DNA of 64,000 nucleotides, from assembly GCA_963785755.1 (NCBI GenBank), contig CAWAXG010000002.1:186001-250000 (forward strand), in the 5' to 3' direction. The stretch comes from JACCXG01 sp963785755 (lineage in GTDB: Bacteria > Acidobacteriota > Vicinamibacteria > Vicinamibacterales > 2-12-FULL-66-21). The notes under the pieces are model-generated. The model had not been told where the DNA came from. It made no database searches and was given only the letters and a program-made list of their open reading frames with translations. A program made the translations under genes and the position numbers. Below are positions 24,864 through 34,937 of the stretch, one piece after another (position 1 is the stretch's first letter; every line of letters starts with the position of its first letter).

Positions 24864-27800
24864 TCAGAAGTAATACTTCATGACCAGCTGTACCACGCGC
24901 GGATCCCCCACGGTGCTCGTGATGGTGCCGAAGGCCGTGCTCTGAATGTTGGTTGTCGGCGGCCCGAAGTTCGGGTGATTCAGCAGGTTGAAGATCTCCC
25001 CTCGGAACATGAAGAACTGCCGGCCCACGGTCAGGAACCGCTTGCTGAACGACAGGTCGATGTTCCAGTAGCCGGGGGCGCGCAGGATGCCCACGCCCGA
25101 ATCGCCGAACTGGCCAAGCGGCGCGGAAGCGAACGCGGACCGGTCGATCCATCGGTCGAGCGTCGGATCGTCCACCTCACCGCTGCCGATCCGATTGGGT
25201 CGCTCAGGCGAACGCGAGGATTGCAGCGAGGGGTTTGACGCGTCCGTGATCGTGAGCGGGAAACCCGTGTGGGCCATGACCGCGAAGCTCAGCGACCACC
25301 CGCCGGCAACCGCGTCGAGCGCGCGGTTCCAGTCGGTGCCGACCTGCCGTCCGATGCCGAAGGGGAGCTCGTAGCTGCCGGCCAGCGAGAAGAGATGCCG
25401 CGCATCGTAGGCCGCGGGGCCGTAGTTGGCCTCGATGTCGTAGCTGTTCATCGGGTACGCGCCCTCGCCGGCCACTCCGGCATTCCCGAAGTACCCGGAG
25501 TTGTTCGCCATCGCCCGGCCCAGTGTGTAGTTGGCGGTGAAGTCCAGCCCCCGCCAGAGCCGCTGCTTGAACGTGGCCTGCAGTGCGTTGTAGTCACTGC
25601 GCCCGCGGGACGCCGTCGTGCTGATGGACAGGATCAGCGGGTTGAACGCGAAGAGAGGGCGCCGCTGCTGTACTGGCAGCCATGTATTCGCGGGGCCCGT
25701 GCCGGGCAACGGCTGGTTGCCGTCGATCGGCGTCACGAGCTGGGTCGACTTGTTGCCCACGTATCCCACGTTGATGGACGACCTCGAGCCGACCAGGTAC
25801 TCCGCGAACACGTTCCACTGCTGCGTGAACTGCGGCCGCAGTTCCGGATCCCACGCGCGGACCTGGCCCGAGGGGCGATCGAGCGCCTGCAGGCCCACGA
25901 AGCCGGTCGCGATGGTGCCGGCGCCGCTCGTGGAGTCGTACCGCACGTCGGACTCGAAGAAGAACGGCGGGTTGAGGGGCAGCCGCAGGTTGGCGCCCGT
26001 CCCTTCCATGTACTGCGTGATGCCGTAGCCGCCGCGGAACACCCAGCGCGTCCCCTGGCGATACGCAAAGCCGAGCCGCGGCTCCCAGCCGTTGTAGAAC
26101 GGCTCGTACAACGCGCGGCTGTTTCCGTCTTGTCCTGCGAGCAGGATCTGCGCGTTCGTCAGATCGAAATTTGACTGGCGGTCGTCCTTCTCGACGAACG
26201 GGGAGGTGTACGCCCACCGCAGGCCAAGATTCAACGTGAGGTTGGTGCTGACCTTGAAGTCATCGCCGGCAAACAGGCCGGCGCGATGCTGGAGGTGGGT
26301 CCACGCATCGGCCGTCGAGCCCCGACCCTTTTGCGATACCTGGTCCAGCAGGAAGTCGGCGAAGGGAGCGCCCGTGAAATTGAAGACGTTGTAGGCGATG
26401 AAGCCATTCCGGCCGTTGTTTCCCGGGTATTCCGACAGACTCTGGTAGTAGTTCCACGATCCGCCGAACTTCAACGTATGGCGCCCGCGCAGCCACGTCA
26501 ACCGTTCGTTGATCTGATACACCATGTTGGAGTTGTTGGTCCCCGTTTCGGCGGAGCCGGGCTCGGTGAGATCGTTGCCCCAGCGGATTGAGGACAGGCC
26601 CCGGATGGGTTGCTCTCCCGCGATGCCGAGCCGGTTGTTCAGCTTGCCGAGGCCGAGCGGGTCGAGGGGATCGCTGAGGTTCGAGGAGTCATTGAACCCG
26701 ATGAGCAGGTCGTTCACCACAGCCGTGCCCATGATGCGGTTCCAGTTCACGGCCAAGCCCCAGAAGGGATTGTCGGAAGCCGACGCGAACGACAAGGGCA
26801 TCACGGTCTCCGAAGTGCTGGCGACGCCCGCCTGCCAGGAATAACGGACATACAGCTTGTCCGAGTCCGAGGCGTTCCAATCGACTTTCACGTCGAATTG
26901 GTTCACGTCCTGCTCCGACGCGGTCGAACCCCGGTAGTTCTGCCGGAAGTCGCTGAGCGGACGCGCGACGTTCGCACGCGGATACAAGGTTTCGTCGGCG
27001 AACAGATTGTTCGCGAATGTGCTGAATCGGTTGAGAGGGATCTGATTGTTCGGGAACGGCTGGCCGTTCTGTGGATCGCGGATGATGATGTTCCTCGCAA
27101 GGAGGCTGCTGAGATCGCCACGCCTCCACTCATCGGGTACGACGGTTGCGAAGGCGTTGGCGGGCGGATTCCTCTGACGCCCTCCCTGGTAGTTCCCGAA
27201 GAAGAACAGCTCGTTGCGTGCGATCGGGCCTCCCAGCGTCCCGCCAAAGATGTTGCGCGTAAAGTTCGCCTTGGCGCCCCCTGCGCGATTGGTGGCCCAC
27301 GGCGTGGCTGCCAGCTCGTTGTCGCGCCAGTAGTGAAACGCGTTCCCGCTGAACCGGTTCGTCCCCGACTTGACGACCATGTTGACGATCGCGCCGGCAA
27401 CGTTGCCGAGCTCCGCCGAATAGTTGTTCGTTTCGACGCTGACCTGTTCCACGGCGTCAGGGCTCGGCTGGTACGTGATCTGGTTGTTGATGGCTTCGTT
27501 CGAGTCGATGCCATCGACCGTGAAGTTGTTGCCCTGCTGACGCTGACCGTTGACCGCTGGACGACCGCCGGCCCGCAGCGTGTCGAACTGACCGGGACTC
27601 GTGGACACCGCGCCAGCGGTGAATAATGTGACGGCCGACAGGTTCCGACCCACGGCCGGTAGCTTCTCGAGCTGATCGCGTTCCAGCTTGTTGCCAACAA
27701 CCGCATTTTCGGTCTGCAGCACCGCACCCGTCGAGACGACCTCGACGCGCTCGGTCAGCGTGCCGAGCTCCAGCCGGAAATCAACACGCGCGGTCTGGGC

Positions 27801-28106
27801 CGCGGACAGGTTGATCGTGGACTGCACTGCCTTGAAGCCCGGCATCTCTACGGAGATGACGTATGCCCCAATCGGCACCGCGGTCATGATGTAGTTCCCG
27901 GCCGCGTTCGTCACGCCCGTGTAGGCGATGTTCGTAGCCTGGTTGGTCGCAGTCACGGTGAGCCCTGGCACCGCCGCGCCGCTTTGATCGGATACGAGCC
28001 CCGTGACTGTTGCCAGGCCCGTCTGCGCCTGGAGGCTCGCCGCCATGATGAGCCCCAGCAGCGCCACCGTACCCAGCCGTACAACAAACCTTGAACGCAG
28101 AGACAT
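24864..28106 (-). CDS. Oar-like TonB-dependent receptor 1
   Basis: A 1080-residue outer-membrane protein. After a signal peptide (about 1-28) comes a carboxypeptidase-regulatory beta-sandwich (about 30-120, ATVTGLVSDQSGAAVPGLTV), then a plug domain (about 130-250, LEKLPAVGRNLSAVTLFTAG; FTVDGIDSNEAINNQITYQP) and a beta-barrel that ends in a terminal aromatic residue (VVQLVMKYYF). The domain order matches the Oar/OmpA-related TonB transporters that are numerous in Acidobacteriota, thought to import oligosaccharides, peptides or other large nutrients. The substrate is not readable. It is convergent with one amidohydrolase and divergent from another, which suggests these enzymes process what it imports. 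Confidence 0.92.
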   Translation of the reverse strand: MSLRSRFVVRLGTVALLGLIMAASLQAQTGLATVTGLVSDQSGAAVPGLTVTATNQATNIAYTGVTNAAGNYIMTAVPIGAYVISVEMPGFKAVQSTINLSAAQTARVDFRLELGTLTERVEVVSTGAVLQTENAVVGNKLERDQLEKLPAVGRNLSAVTLFTAGAVSTSPGQFDTLRAGGRPAVNGQRQQGNNFTVDGIDSNEAINNQITYQPSPDAVEQVSVETNNYSAELGNVAGAIVNMVVKSGTNRFSGNAFHYWRDNELAATPWATNRAGGAKANFTRNIFGGTLGGPIARNELFFFGNYQGGRQRNPPANAFATVVPDEWRRGDLSSLLARNIIIRDPQNGQPFPNNQIPLNRFSTFANNLFADETLYPRANVARPLSDFRQNYRGSTASEQDVNQFDVKVDWNASDSDKLYVRYSWQAGVASTSETVMPLSFASASDNPFWGLAVNWNRIMGTAVVNDLLIGFNDSSNLSDPLDPLGLGKLNNRLGIAGEQPIRGLSSIRWGNDLTEPGSAETGTNNSNMVYQINERLTWLRGRHTLKFGGSWNYYQSLSEYPGNNGRNGFIAYNVFNFTGAPFADFLLDQVSQKGRGSTADAWTHLQHRAGLFAGDDFKVSTNLTLNLGLRWAYTSPFVEKDDRQSNFDLTNAQILLAGQDGNSRALYEPFYNGWEPRLGFAYRQGTRWVFRGGYGITQYMEGTGANLRLPLNPPFFFESDVRYDSTSGAGTIATGFVGLQALDRPSGQVRAWDPELRPQFTQQWNVFAEYLVGSRSSINVGYVGNKSTQLVTPIDGNQPLPGTGPANTWLPVQQRRPLFAFNPLILSISTTASRGRSDYNALQATFKQRLWRGLDFTANYTLGRAMANNSGYFGNAGVAGEGAYPMNSYDIEANYGPAAYDARHLFSLAGSYELPFGIGRQVGTDWNRALDAVAGGWSLSFAVMAHTGFPLTITDASNPSLQSSRSPERPNRIGSGEVDDPTLDRWIDRSAFASAPLGQFGDSGVGILRAPGYWNIDLSFSKRFLTVGRQFFMFRGEIFNLLNHPNFGPPTTNIQSTAFGTITSTVGDPRVVQLVMKYYF

Positions 28107-28176
28107 GCTCGACTCCTTCTCTGATTTCAGCGTGAACGTCGCGCATTTTACCTCAGGCGCGCCACTTCAGCGGCGC

Positions 28177-28335
28177 GTTCGAGCGCTCGGGGTCATCCGG
28201 ACGTTCGCCGCGGCGCTGAAGCCGCGCGCTACGGGCGTCGGTTGCGGCGATCGCTCGAATCCACCGACGCCCGTAGCGCGGGGCTTTAGCCCCGCGTCAG
28301 AGCGTCCGAATACCCCGGACGTTCGAAATCGCGCC
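28177..28335. repeat. Imperfect palindrome in a divergent promoter region
   Basis: The 343-bp gap between receptor 1 and the second amidohydrolase contains 28-bp arms with three mismatches at 28215-28242 and 28263-28290 around a 20-bp loop. Weaker pairing continues outward to about 28177 and 28335 (CGGGGTNNTNCGGACG words). Such TACGGGCGTCGGT palindromes look like REP elements. Remaining sequence at about 28380-28449 should contain the amidohydrolase promoter; I see no convincing -10. Confidence 0.75.
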
Positions 28336-28449
28336 GCAAAAGCGCCGCCCTGCGGAAACGGTTCCATCCTCCGGCCCAGACTCAGGCTATACTCCGCGGC
28401 AACCGTTCGAATCTGATCGTTTTGATCGAAAACCGGCCGCGGAGACATC

Positions 28450-29802
28450 ATGAAACGTGGGGGCGCCCTCCTGCTGGCGGCCATGGCCGCCGGCATCACG
28501 TTTACGCACCTTGGCGCGCAGACGCCAGCCTTGCCAGCCCAGGCGCCGGCCGCGGCGCCCGCTCAGGCGACGTTCGAGTTCGACTTCCTGCTCAAAGGCG
28601 GCCACGTGGTCGACCCGCGCAACAAGATCAGTGCGGTTCGTGACGTCGCCGTCAAGGACGGCAAGGTCGCGGCTGTCGCGGCCGACATCGCGCCGTCGCG
28701 GGCGCTGAAAACCGTCGACGCCTCCGGGCTGTACGTCACCCCGGGGCTGATCGACATCCACGTCCACGTCTATCCGGGAGAGAAGAAGAACGATTACGCG
28801 GGCGGCGACTGGAGCGTCTACCCCGACGGCTTCACCCTGCGCAGCTGCGTGACGACGGTCGCCGACGCGGGCACGTCGGGGTGGCGCACCTTCGACGACT
28901 TCAAGTCCCGGGTCATCGATCAGTCCAAGACACGCGTCACCGCGTTCCTCAACATCGTCGGCGCCGGCATGGGATCGGGCGGCATCGAGCAGAACGTCGC
29001 GGACATGGAGGTCAAGCCGACGGCCGACATGGCGATCAAACACAAGGGGATCGTCGTCGGCATCAAGAGCGCGCACTTCAGCGGGCCGGAATGGACGCCC
29101 TACGAACGGGCGGAGGAGGTCGGCCGCCTCGCCGGCATTCCCGTCATGGTCGACTTCGGCAGCAACGTGCGGATGAAGCGGTCGCTCGACGACCTGCTGA
29201 CGAAATACTTCCGGCCCGGCGACATCTACACGCACATGTACGGCGGCGTGCGCGGCGAACAGGATCCCGAGACCAAAGGACCGAGCCAGGCGATGATCGC
29301 GGGCCGCAAGCGCGGTGTGTACTTCGACGTCGGCCACGGCGGAACGAGCTTCCGCTACTCCACGGCGGTGCCGCTGATGAAGGCCGGCTTCGTGCCGGAC
29401 TCCATCTCGACCGACCTGCACACGGCGAGCATGAACGCCGCGATGAAGGACATGCTCAACGTCATGGGGAAGTTCATGGCGATGGGCCTGTCGTTCGACG
29501 ACGTGATCCTGCGATCGACGTGGAATCCGGCTCGCGAGATCAAGCTCGAGGAGCTCGGCAACCTGTCGGTCGGATCGCCGGGTGACGTCGCCGTGCTCCG
29601 GCTCGAGAAGGGGCGATTCGGCTTCGTCGATTTTGTCGGCGGACGCCTCGACAGCAGTCAACGCCTGTCCTGTGAGATGACCCTGCGCAACGGCAAGGTC
29701 GTCTACGACATGAACGGCATGACCTACGATCGCTGGGATACGCTGCCCGCCGGCGCGCGCGGCGGCGATCCGCGATGGGACAACATTCGCAGTCGAAGGT
29801 AG
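28450..29802 (+). CDS. Secreted amidohydrolase/deacetylase-family metallohydrolase, paralogue 2
   Basis: An intact 450-residue paralogue of the protein at 23538, with the same layout: signal peptide (about 1-24), a pyrrolidone-like N-terminal strand (FLLKGGHVVDPRNKISAVRD, about 41-60), metal motif GLIDIHVHV (about 100-108), lysine strand GIVVGIKSAHFSGP (about 198-211), FDVGHGGTSFRY and ISTDLHTASM. It has a Pro/Ala-rich stretch after the signal. Compared with its paralogue it supplies the complete C terminus (LEELGNLSVGSPGDVAVLRL), confirming the frameshift there. EF_0837-type enzymes hydrolyse N-acyl or cyclic amides; the real substrate is unknown. It is followed 83 bp later by TonB receptor 2 in the same direction, a likely transport-and-hydrolysis pair. 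Confidence 0.87.
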   Translation: MKRGGALLLAAMAAGITFTHLGAQTPALPAQAPAAAPAQATFEFDFLLKGGHVVDPRNKISAVRDVAVKDGKVAAVAADIAPSRALKTVDASGLYVTPGLIDIHVHVYPGEKKNDYAGGDWSVYPDGFTLRSCVTTVADAGTSGWRTFDDFKSRVIDQSKTRVTAFLNIVGAGMGSGGIEQNVADMEVKPTADMAIKHKGIVVGIKSAHFSGPEWTPYERAEEVGRLAGIPVMVDFGSNVRMKRSLDDLLTKYFRPGDIYTHMYGGVRGEQDPETKGPSQAMIAGRKRGVYFDVGHGGTSFRYSTAVPLMKAGFVPDSISTDLHTASMNAAMKDMLNVMGKFMAMGLSFDDVILRSTWNPAREIKLEELGNLSVGSPGDVAVLRLEKGRFGFVDFVGGRLDSSQRLSCEMTLRNGKVVYDMNGMTYDRWDTLPAGARGGDPRWDNIRSRR

Positions 29803-29885
29803 GGATCGAATCACGCGCGAGTCTTACCAGGAGCGAATCCCACGTTACTTAGCAAACGAACAAACAAGCTGAAACGAGGACCAGC

Positions 29886-32800
29886 ATGATTAGTCGCACA
29901 TCGTTGGCTCTGACGCTCGTTCTCCTCCTTGCTGCCGCCGACGCCCGCGCGCAGCTGGCGTCCCAAACGGCGCTGGTCGGCACCGTGACCGACAGCGGTG
30001 GCGCGGTCGTGCCGGGAGCCCAGGTCGTCGCGGTCAATACCGGGACGAAGGATACCTATGAAGCGATCACGAACACGGAAGGGTATTACCACATCCAGTT
30101 CGTGCGCACGGGGAAATACGACATCACCGTCACTCTCAGCGGCTTCCAGACGTTCAAGACGTCAGGGGTCGAAGTTGGCACCAATCAGGTGGTCCGAACC
30201 AATGCTACGCTGCAAGTTGGCGGGCTCACCGAGACGGTCAACGTGGAATCGTCGGCGCAAATGCTCAACACCGACAGCGCGACGATCTCGGAGACCATCG
30301 GCGCGCGGGCGATAGTAGACCTGCCAATCATCGGACGCAATGTCTGGACGTTAGCGAGCACGACACCCGGCGTCCTCGCCGGCAACAACAGCGACATCGG
30401 TCTTAGCTTCAGGGGCGCGGGCCAGCGGGAGATTCAGAACAGTTTGTCGCTCGACGGCATCAACGCCTCGTCCAACCTGCTCGCTGCGACCAGTATGCGT
30501 CCGATTGCCGACGCCGTGACCGAGGTCCAGGTCCAGACCGGCAGCACGTCAGCCGAGTACGGCTCCTATCTCGGCGTGCACATCAACGTCGTCACCAAGA
30601 GCGGCACCAACACCCCGCACGGATCGGTGTTCAACTTCTTCCAGGACGACGCGCTCGACGCACGCGGATACTTCGAGAATCGTGCGAACCCGCCGGCGCC
30701 ACGCCGGCGCAACCAGTTCGGCGCCCAGATGGACGGTCCGGTCCGGATACCGGGACTCTATGACGGCCGCAACCGGACGTTCTTCATGGGTGCGTACGAA
30801 GGCATCCGGTCCGACACGACGTCGAATGCGATCATATCTGTCCCCACGGCTCTGATGCGTCAGGGCAACTTCTCGGAGGTCACGACCCAGATCCGAATGC
30901 CCGGCACAGGACCCGGTACACCCAACCCGGCCCAGTTCTTTCCCGGCAATATCATTCCGTCCTCGTCACAGTCAGCAATCGCGCAGAACGTGCTCACGCA
31001 CTACCCGCTGCCGAACCTCCCGGGGACCGCGGCGAACTACCAGGGAGAGTCGACGAGCACTGACCGTACGAACCAGCTGCTGATGCGCGTCGATCAGAAT
31101 CTCGGCAACAAGATCCGCCTGAACGTGCGCTACAACTGGCACGACAACATCCCTGTCAACGGCGCAACGATTCCGATCCAAGGCCTGTCGCAGCCCCGGG
31201 TCAACCACAACACGCTGGTGTCCTACACGCACACCTTGAAGCCCACCCTTCACAACGATTTCCGGATTGGCTATCACCGGCTCGATTTCGACACGTTGAA
31301 TTACTACGGGTACACCGACGTGCCGTCCGCTGGCTCGGAGCTGGGCATTCCGGGTTTCGACGGTGACGTGAGATACGGCAATCCCGGCGTTCCGAACATC
31401 AGCATCAGCAATTTCAGCGGGCTCGGCCAGGGCGGCACGAACTGGTACCAATTCGACACGACGTTTCAGATGTCGAACGTGCTGGCCTATACGCGTGGAT
31501 CGCACAACGTGCGTGCAGGTTTCGATGTGCGCCGGCTCGCGACCGGCCGACGTGCGGCCAATAGTCCGCGCGGATCGTTCTCGTTCAATGGCGACATCAC
31601 CGGCTACGCGATGGCCGACTTCATGCTCGGGCTGGCTCGGACCGTCACCACACCCGTGGACCAGATTCAAGGGCACGTCGGCGGCTGGCGGAACGGGTTC
31701 TTCGTCAATGACGTGTGGCAGGCGACCCGGGACCTGACCCTCAGCATCGGCCTGCGCTACGAGCGGAACACGCCGGTTCAAACCTACGAGGGATATGCCG
31801 CGATGCTCAATGCGGAGCAGACAGCGATCATTCCGACGAGCTTCCCGGCGGTAGGGTTCGAGTTCCACGAGCCGAACAACAAGGACATCGCCCCTCGCCT
31901 CGGCGCCACCTACCGCATAACAGAGAAGACCGTCGTGCGGGCGGGATTCGGGATCTACTACAACCCGAACCAGATGAACACCTTCACGTTCCTGACCAAT
32001 AATCCTCCGCTGGCCGCGGAATTCACCTTCAACTCGGACCTGGCCAACCCGACGCTCTCCTTCGAGAGTCCTTTCGGGGTCGTCGGGCCGGGCGGTCCTC
32101 CGAACGTCACGACGCCGAACCGTCATCTGCCGAACGCGCGAAAGGACCAGTGGAGCTTCGACATCCAGCGCGAGTTGTGGCGTGGCGGCGCCCTCGACCT
32201 TCAATACGTCGGTTCGAACACGGAAAACCTGGATCGCAGCTTCTTCAACAACACGCCGTTGCCCGGTGCTGGCGCGATCGATCCCCGACGCCCGAACCAG
32301 AGCTTCAGGGTACTTCGCATCATCCAGAACGACCTGATCACGGACTACGACGCGGTCAGCGTCATCCTGCGACAGCGCATGATGAAGGGCATACAGGCCG
32401 ATGCGCACTATACGTGGTCGCGCACGCGCGATATGGCGACGCATTCCAACGGCGGCGGCACGACCATGGACAACTACGACATCTGGCGCGACTACGGCCC
32501 GGCGAACTGGGACATTCCGCACCGGTTCGTGGCGAGCTATATCTATGACGTTCCGTTCCTCCGGTCGTCGCCGAACGCGTTCCTCCGCTCGGTCGTGGCG
32601 GGCTGGCAGATTGGCGGGATCACGACCTACGAGAGCGGAACGCCGCTGAATGTGACGATTCAGGGAGACCGCGCCAATACTGGTACCGGCGGCCAGCGCG
32701 CGGATCTGGTCGGCCCGGTTCCGGAGAGCAACTGCCAGCCGAATCCTACGGGTCTCGGGCTGGTGAACTGCTTCGATCCCGCTGCGTTTGCGGTGCCTGC

Positions 32801-33053
32801 GATTTTCACGTTCGGCAACGCGCCGCGCAATCTGCTGAGCGGCCCGCACTCGATCGTCACTGACTTGTCGTTGACGAAGAACTTCGCACTCGCAGGGACT
32901 TCGCGATTCCAGTTCCGGGTAGAGTTGTTCAACGCCTTCAACACCGTGAACTGGGGCAGCCCGAATACGACGGTCGGCGCCGCGAACTTCGGCAGAATCA
33001 CGAGCGCCGGAAACATGCGGCGAGTCGAGCTGGGGGGGAAACTGATGTTCTGA
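29886..33053 (+). CDS. Oar-like TonB-dependent receptor 2
   Basis: A 1055-residue outer-membrane receptor with signal peptide (about 1-22), carboxypeptidase-regulatory domain (about 25-115, QTALVGTVTDSGGAVVPGAQ), plug (about 125-260, VDLPIIGRNVWTLASTTPGV; NSLSLDGINASSNLLAATSM) and a barrel ending VELGGKLMF. The ATG at 29886 has GAAACGAGGA about 10 bp upstream. It follows the amidohydrolase at 28450 and is separated by an ACGTGCT repeat from a SelA-like PLP enzyme. Imported compound unknown; the neighbours suggest N-acylated amino acids or amino sugars. Confidence 0.92.
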   Translation: MISRTSLALTLVLLLAAADARAQLASQTALVGTVTDSGGAVVPGAQVVAVNTGTKDTYEAITNTEGYYHIQFVRTGKYDITVTLSGFQTFKTSGVEVGTNQVVRTNATLQVGGLTETVNVESSAQMLNTDSATISETIGARAIVDLPIIGRNVWTLASTTPGVLAGNNSDIGLSFRGAGQREIQNSLSLDGINASSNLLAATSMRPIADAVTEVQVQTGSTSAEYGSYLGVHINVVTKSGTNTPHGSVFNFFQDDALDARGYFENRANPPAPRRRNQFGAQMDGPVRIPGLYDGRNRTFFMGAYEGIRSDTTSNAIISVPTALMRQGNFSEVTTQIRMPGTGPGTPNPAQFFPGNIIPSSSQSAIAQNVLTHYPLPNLPGTAANYQGESTSTDRTNQLLMRVDQNLGNKIRLNVRYNWHDNIPVNGATIPIQGLSQPRVNHNTLVSYTHTLKPTLHNDFRIGYHRLDFDTLNYYGYTDVPSAGSELGIPGFDGDVRYGNPGVPNISISNFSGLGQGGTNWYQFDTTFQMSNVLAYTRGSHNVRAGFDVRRLATGRRAANSPRGSFSFNGDITGYAMADFMLGLARTVTTPVDQIQGHVGGWRNGFFVNDVWQATRDLTLSIGLRYERNTPVQTYEGYAAMLNAEQTAIIPTSFPAVGFEFHEPNNKDIAPRLGATYRITEKTVVRAGFGIYYNPNQMNTFTFLTNNPPLAAEFTFNSDLANPTLSFESPFGVVGPGGPPNVTTPNRHLPNARKDQWSFDIQRELWRGGALDLQYVGSNTENLDRSFFNNTPLPGAGAIDPRRPNQSFRVLRIIQNDLITDYDAVSVILRQRMMKGIQADAHYTWSRTRDMATHSNGGGTTMDNYDIWRDYGPANWDIPHRFVASYIYDVPFLRSSPNAFLRSVVAGWQIGGITTYESGTPLNVTIQGDRANTGTGGQRADLVGPVPESNCQPNPTGLGLVNCFDPAAFAVPAIFTFGNAPRNLLSGPHSIVTDLSLTKNFALAGTSRFQFRVELFNAFNTVNWGSPNTTVGAANFGRITSAGNMRRVELGGKLMF

Positions 33054-33290
33054 CGGGTAGCACGTGCGACGTGCTACGCGCTGGGTGCTCACGTGCTTCT
33101 TGTGCCACGTGCTATGTGCAACGTCCGACGTGCCCCGCACGTGAGCACGTCGCACGAAAAGCACGTGCGCACGTGAGCACGTAGCACGTCTGCACGTGAG
33201 CACACGGCACGCAGCACGTCGCACGATGAGGACGTGAGCACCCAGCACGTGGCACATGGCACGTAGCGCAGCGCCGTCACCAAGACACCT
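33054..33290. repeat. Heptamer-repeat element, ACGTGCT family, copy 1
   Basis: The whole gap from the receptor stop to the next ATG consists of ACGTGCT/ACGTGCG units, first as ACGTGCTACGTGC-type, then turning at about 33120 into GCACGTGAGCACGT-type and GCACGTAGCACG. ACGTGC and GCACGT are complements, so the repeat pairs with itself at many registers. It reaches to about 20 bp before the PLP enzyme start. Confidence 0.85.
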
Positions 33291-34913
33291 ATGAACTCAC
33301 AACACTCTTATAGCCGCCGCCAACTCTTCCGCCTCGCCGGATTTTTCGGCGCCGGCACGATGGTCCCGACCGGCGCCGCAGCGGCGCAAAGCCGCGGCGC
33401 CGCGGCGCCGGCCGTCGAGCCGAACGTCTACAAGGCAATCGGCGTCCGCCCGCTGATCAACTGCCGCGGCACCTTGACGATCATCGGCGGATCGATCGAG
33501 CTGCCTGAGGTGCGGGCGGCGAAGAGCGCCGCGAACCAGCAGCATGCCCACCTGGACGAGGTGATGGAGGCCGTCGGCAAGCGGCTGGCCGAGCTCACCG
33601 GCGCCGAGTGGGGCATGGTGAGCGCCGGCTGCGCCGCCGCGATGTCGCACGCGACGGCGGCCTGCGTCGCCGGCGGCAATCCCGACCTGCACGTGCGCCT
33701 GCCGAACCTCGAGGGTTTCGCGAAAGACGAGGTCATCATCCCGACGCACTCGCGCAACGTCTACGACGCCGCCATCCGCGCCGTGGGCGTGAAGATCGTC
33801 GAGGTCGATTCGCCCGAGGCGCTGCAGCTCGCGATCGGACCGAAGACGGCGATGATCTACATCTTCGCCGGGCCGAGAAACGACAGCGGGCCGTTCTCGA
33901 CCGAGGTGATCTGCAACATCGCCAAGCCGCACAACGTGCCGGTGTTCGTCGACGCGGCGGCGGAGATCCTGACCATTCCGAACATCCACCTGCAGCGCGG
34001 CGCGACGCTCGTCGGCTACAGCGGCGGCAAGTACATCCGCGGGCCGCAGAGCGCCGGGCTGATGCTCGGACGCAAGGATCTGGTCAAGGCCGCCTGGGTC
34101 CACAGCGCGCCGCATCACGGCTATGCGCGGGCGATGAAGGTCGGCCGCGAAGAGATGATCGGCATGCTCACCGCCGTGGAGAACTGGGTCAAGCGCGATC
34201 ATGCGGCAGAATGGAAGCAGTGGGTGGCGCGGTGCGAGTACATCGCCGACCGGCTCACCAAGATCGCCGGCGTCACGGCGACGGTGCAGGGCGAGCCCGG
34301 CGCCAGCCTGAGCAACCGCAGCCCGCGCGTGTCGATCCGGTGGGAATCGCAGAAGCTCGGCATCACCGGCGCGCAGGTCTCGGAGATTCTCGACACCACC
34401 GAGCCGCGCATCGCGCTCGGCGGCGGTGGCGGCGGTGGCGGTGGCGGCCGCGGCGGTCAGCCCCAGCAGGCCGGCGACACCGGCATCTCGATCGTCTCCG
34501 CGATGATGGCGCCCGGCGACGAGAAGATCGTCGCGCAGCGCATCCAGGAGGTGCTCTCGCAGAAGCACACCTTGAAGCCGGTCGAAACGCCGGCGCCGCC
34601 GGCGTCGAACCTGGCGGGCCGCTGGGAGATCGAGATTCGCTACGCGGCCAGCACCACGACGCATACCGTGCACCTGCAGCAGAACGGCAACCGGCTCGAG
34701 GGGATCCATCAGGGCAACTTCCTCTCGCGCGACATCACCGGCACGATCAGCGGCGACATCGTCACGCTCGCCAGCAACGTGACCGAGCGGCACGGCGACT
34801 CGTTGTCCTACCGTTTCAGCGGCAAGGTCAGCGGAGAATCGATGGCGGGCACGCTCGACATGGGCGAGTATCTCAATGCGACGTGGACCGCGCGCAGGCC
34901 CTCGCGCGGGTGA
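33291..34913 (+). CDS. Tat-exported SelA-like PLP enzyme with extra C-terminal domain
   Basis: 540 residues. A twin-arginine signal (SRRQLFRLAGFFGAGTM, about 8-24) precedes a SelA-like PLP domain (about 45-430): INCRGTLTIIGGSIELPEVR, FVDAAAEILTIPN and the PLP-lysine motif YSGGKYIRGPQSAGLMLGR (Lys at about 247). A run of ten glycines plus RGG at about 380-394 replaces a loop. Residues about 440-540 form a separate small beta-rich domain (LAGRWEIEIRYAASTTTHTV; GTLDMGEYLNATWTARR), like lipocalin-type add-ons. It is paralogous to the enzyme at 9192. True SelA is cytoplasmic and decameric, so this is more likely a lyase or ammonia-lyase related to DgaE. Being exported is odd, since PLP must be loaded before Tat export. 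Confidence 0.87.
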   Translation: MNSQHSYSRRQLFRLAGFFGAGTMVPTGAAAAQSRGAAAPAVEPNVYKAIGVRPLINCRGTLTIIGGSIELPEVRAAKSAANQQHAHLDEVMEAVGKRLAELTGAEWGMVSAGCAAAMSHATAACVAGGNPDLHVRLPNLEGFAKDEVIIPTHSRNVYDAAIRAVGVKIVEVDSPEALQLAIGPKTAMIYIFAGPRNDSGPFSTEVICNIAKPHNVPVFVDAAAEILTIPNIHLQRGATLVGYSGGKYIRGPQSAGLMLGRKDLVKAAWVHSAPHHGYARAMKVGREEMIGMLTAVENWVKRDHAAEWKQWVARCEYIADRLTKIAGVTATVQGEPGASLSNRSPRVSIRWESQKLGITGAQVSEILDTTEPRIALGGGGGGGGGGRGGQPQQAGDTGISIVSAMMAPGDEKIVAQRIQEVLSQKHTLKPVETPAPPASNLAGRWEIEIRYAASTTTHTVHLQQNGNRLEGIHQGNFLSRDITGTISGDIVTLASNVTERHGDSLSYRFSGKVSGESMAGTLDMGEYLNATWTARRPSRG

Positions 34914-34937
34914 TTGATTGCAGAGCGTCCGCGTGAA

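Noticed and set aside
33291..34913. Selenocysteine synthase SelA
   Set aside because: It carries a Tat signal, lacks a selB/selD/tRNA-Sec context here and has an extra domain, so it is a SelA-like lyase rather than SelA.
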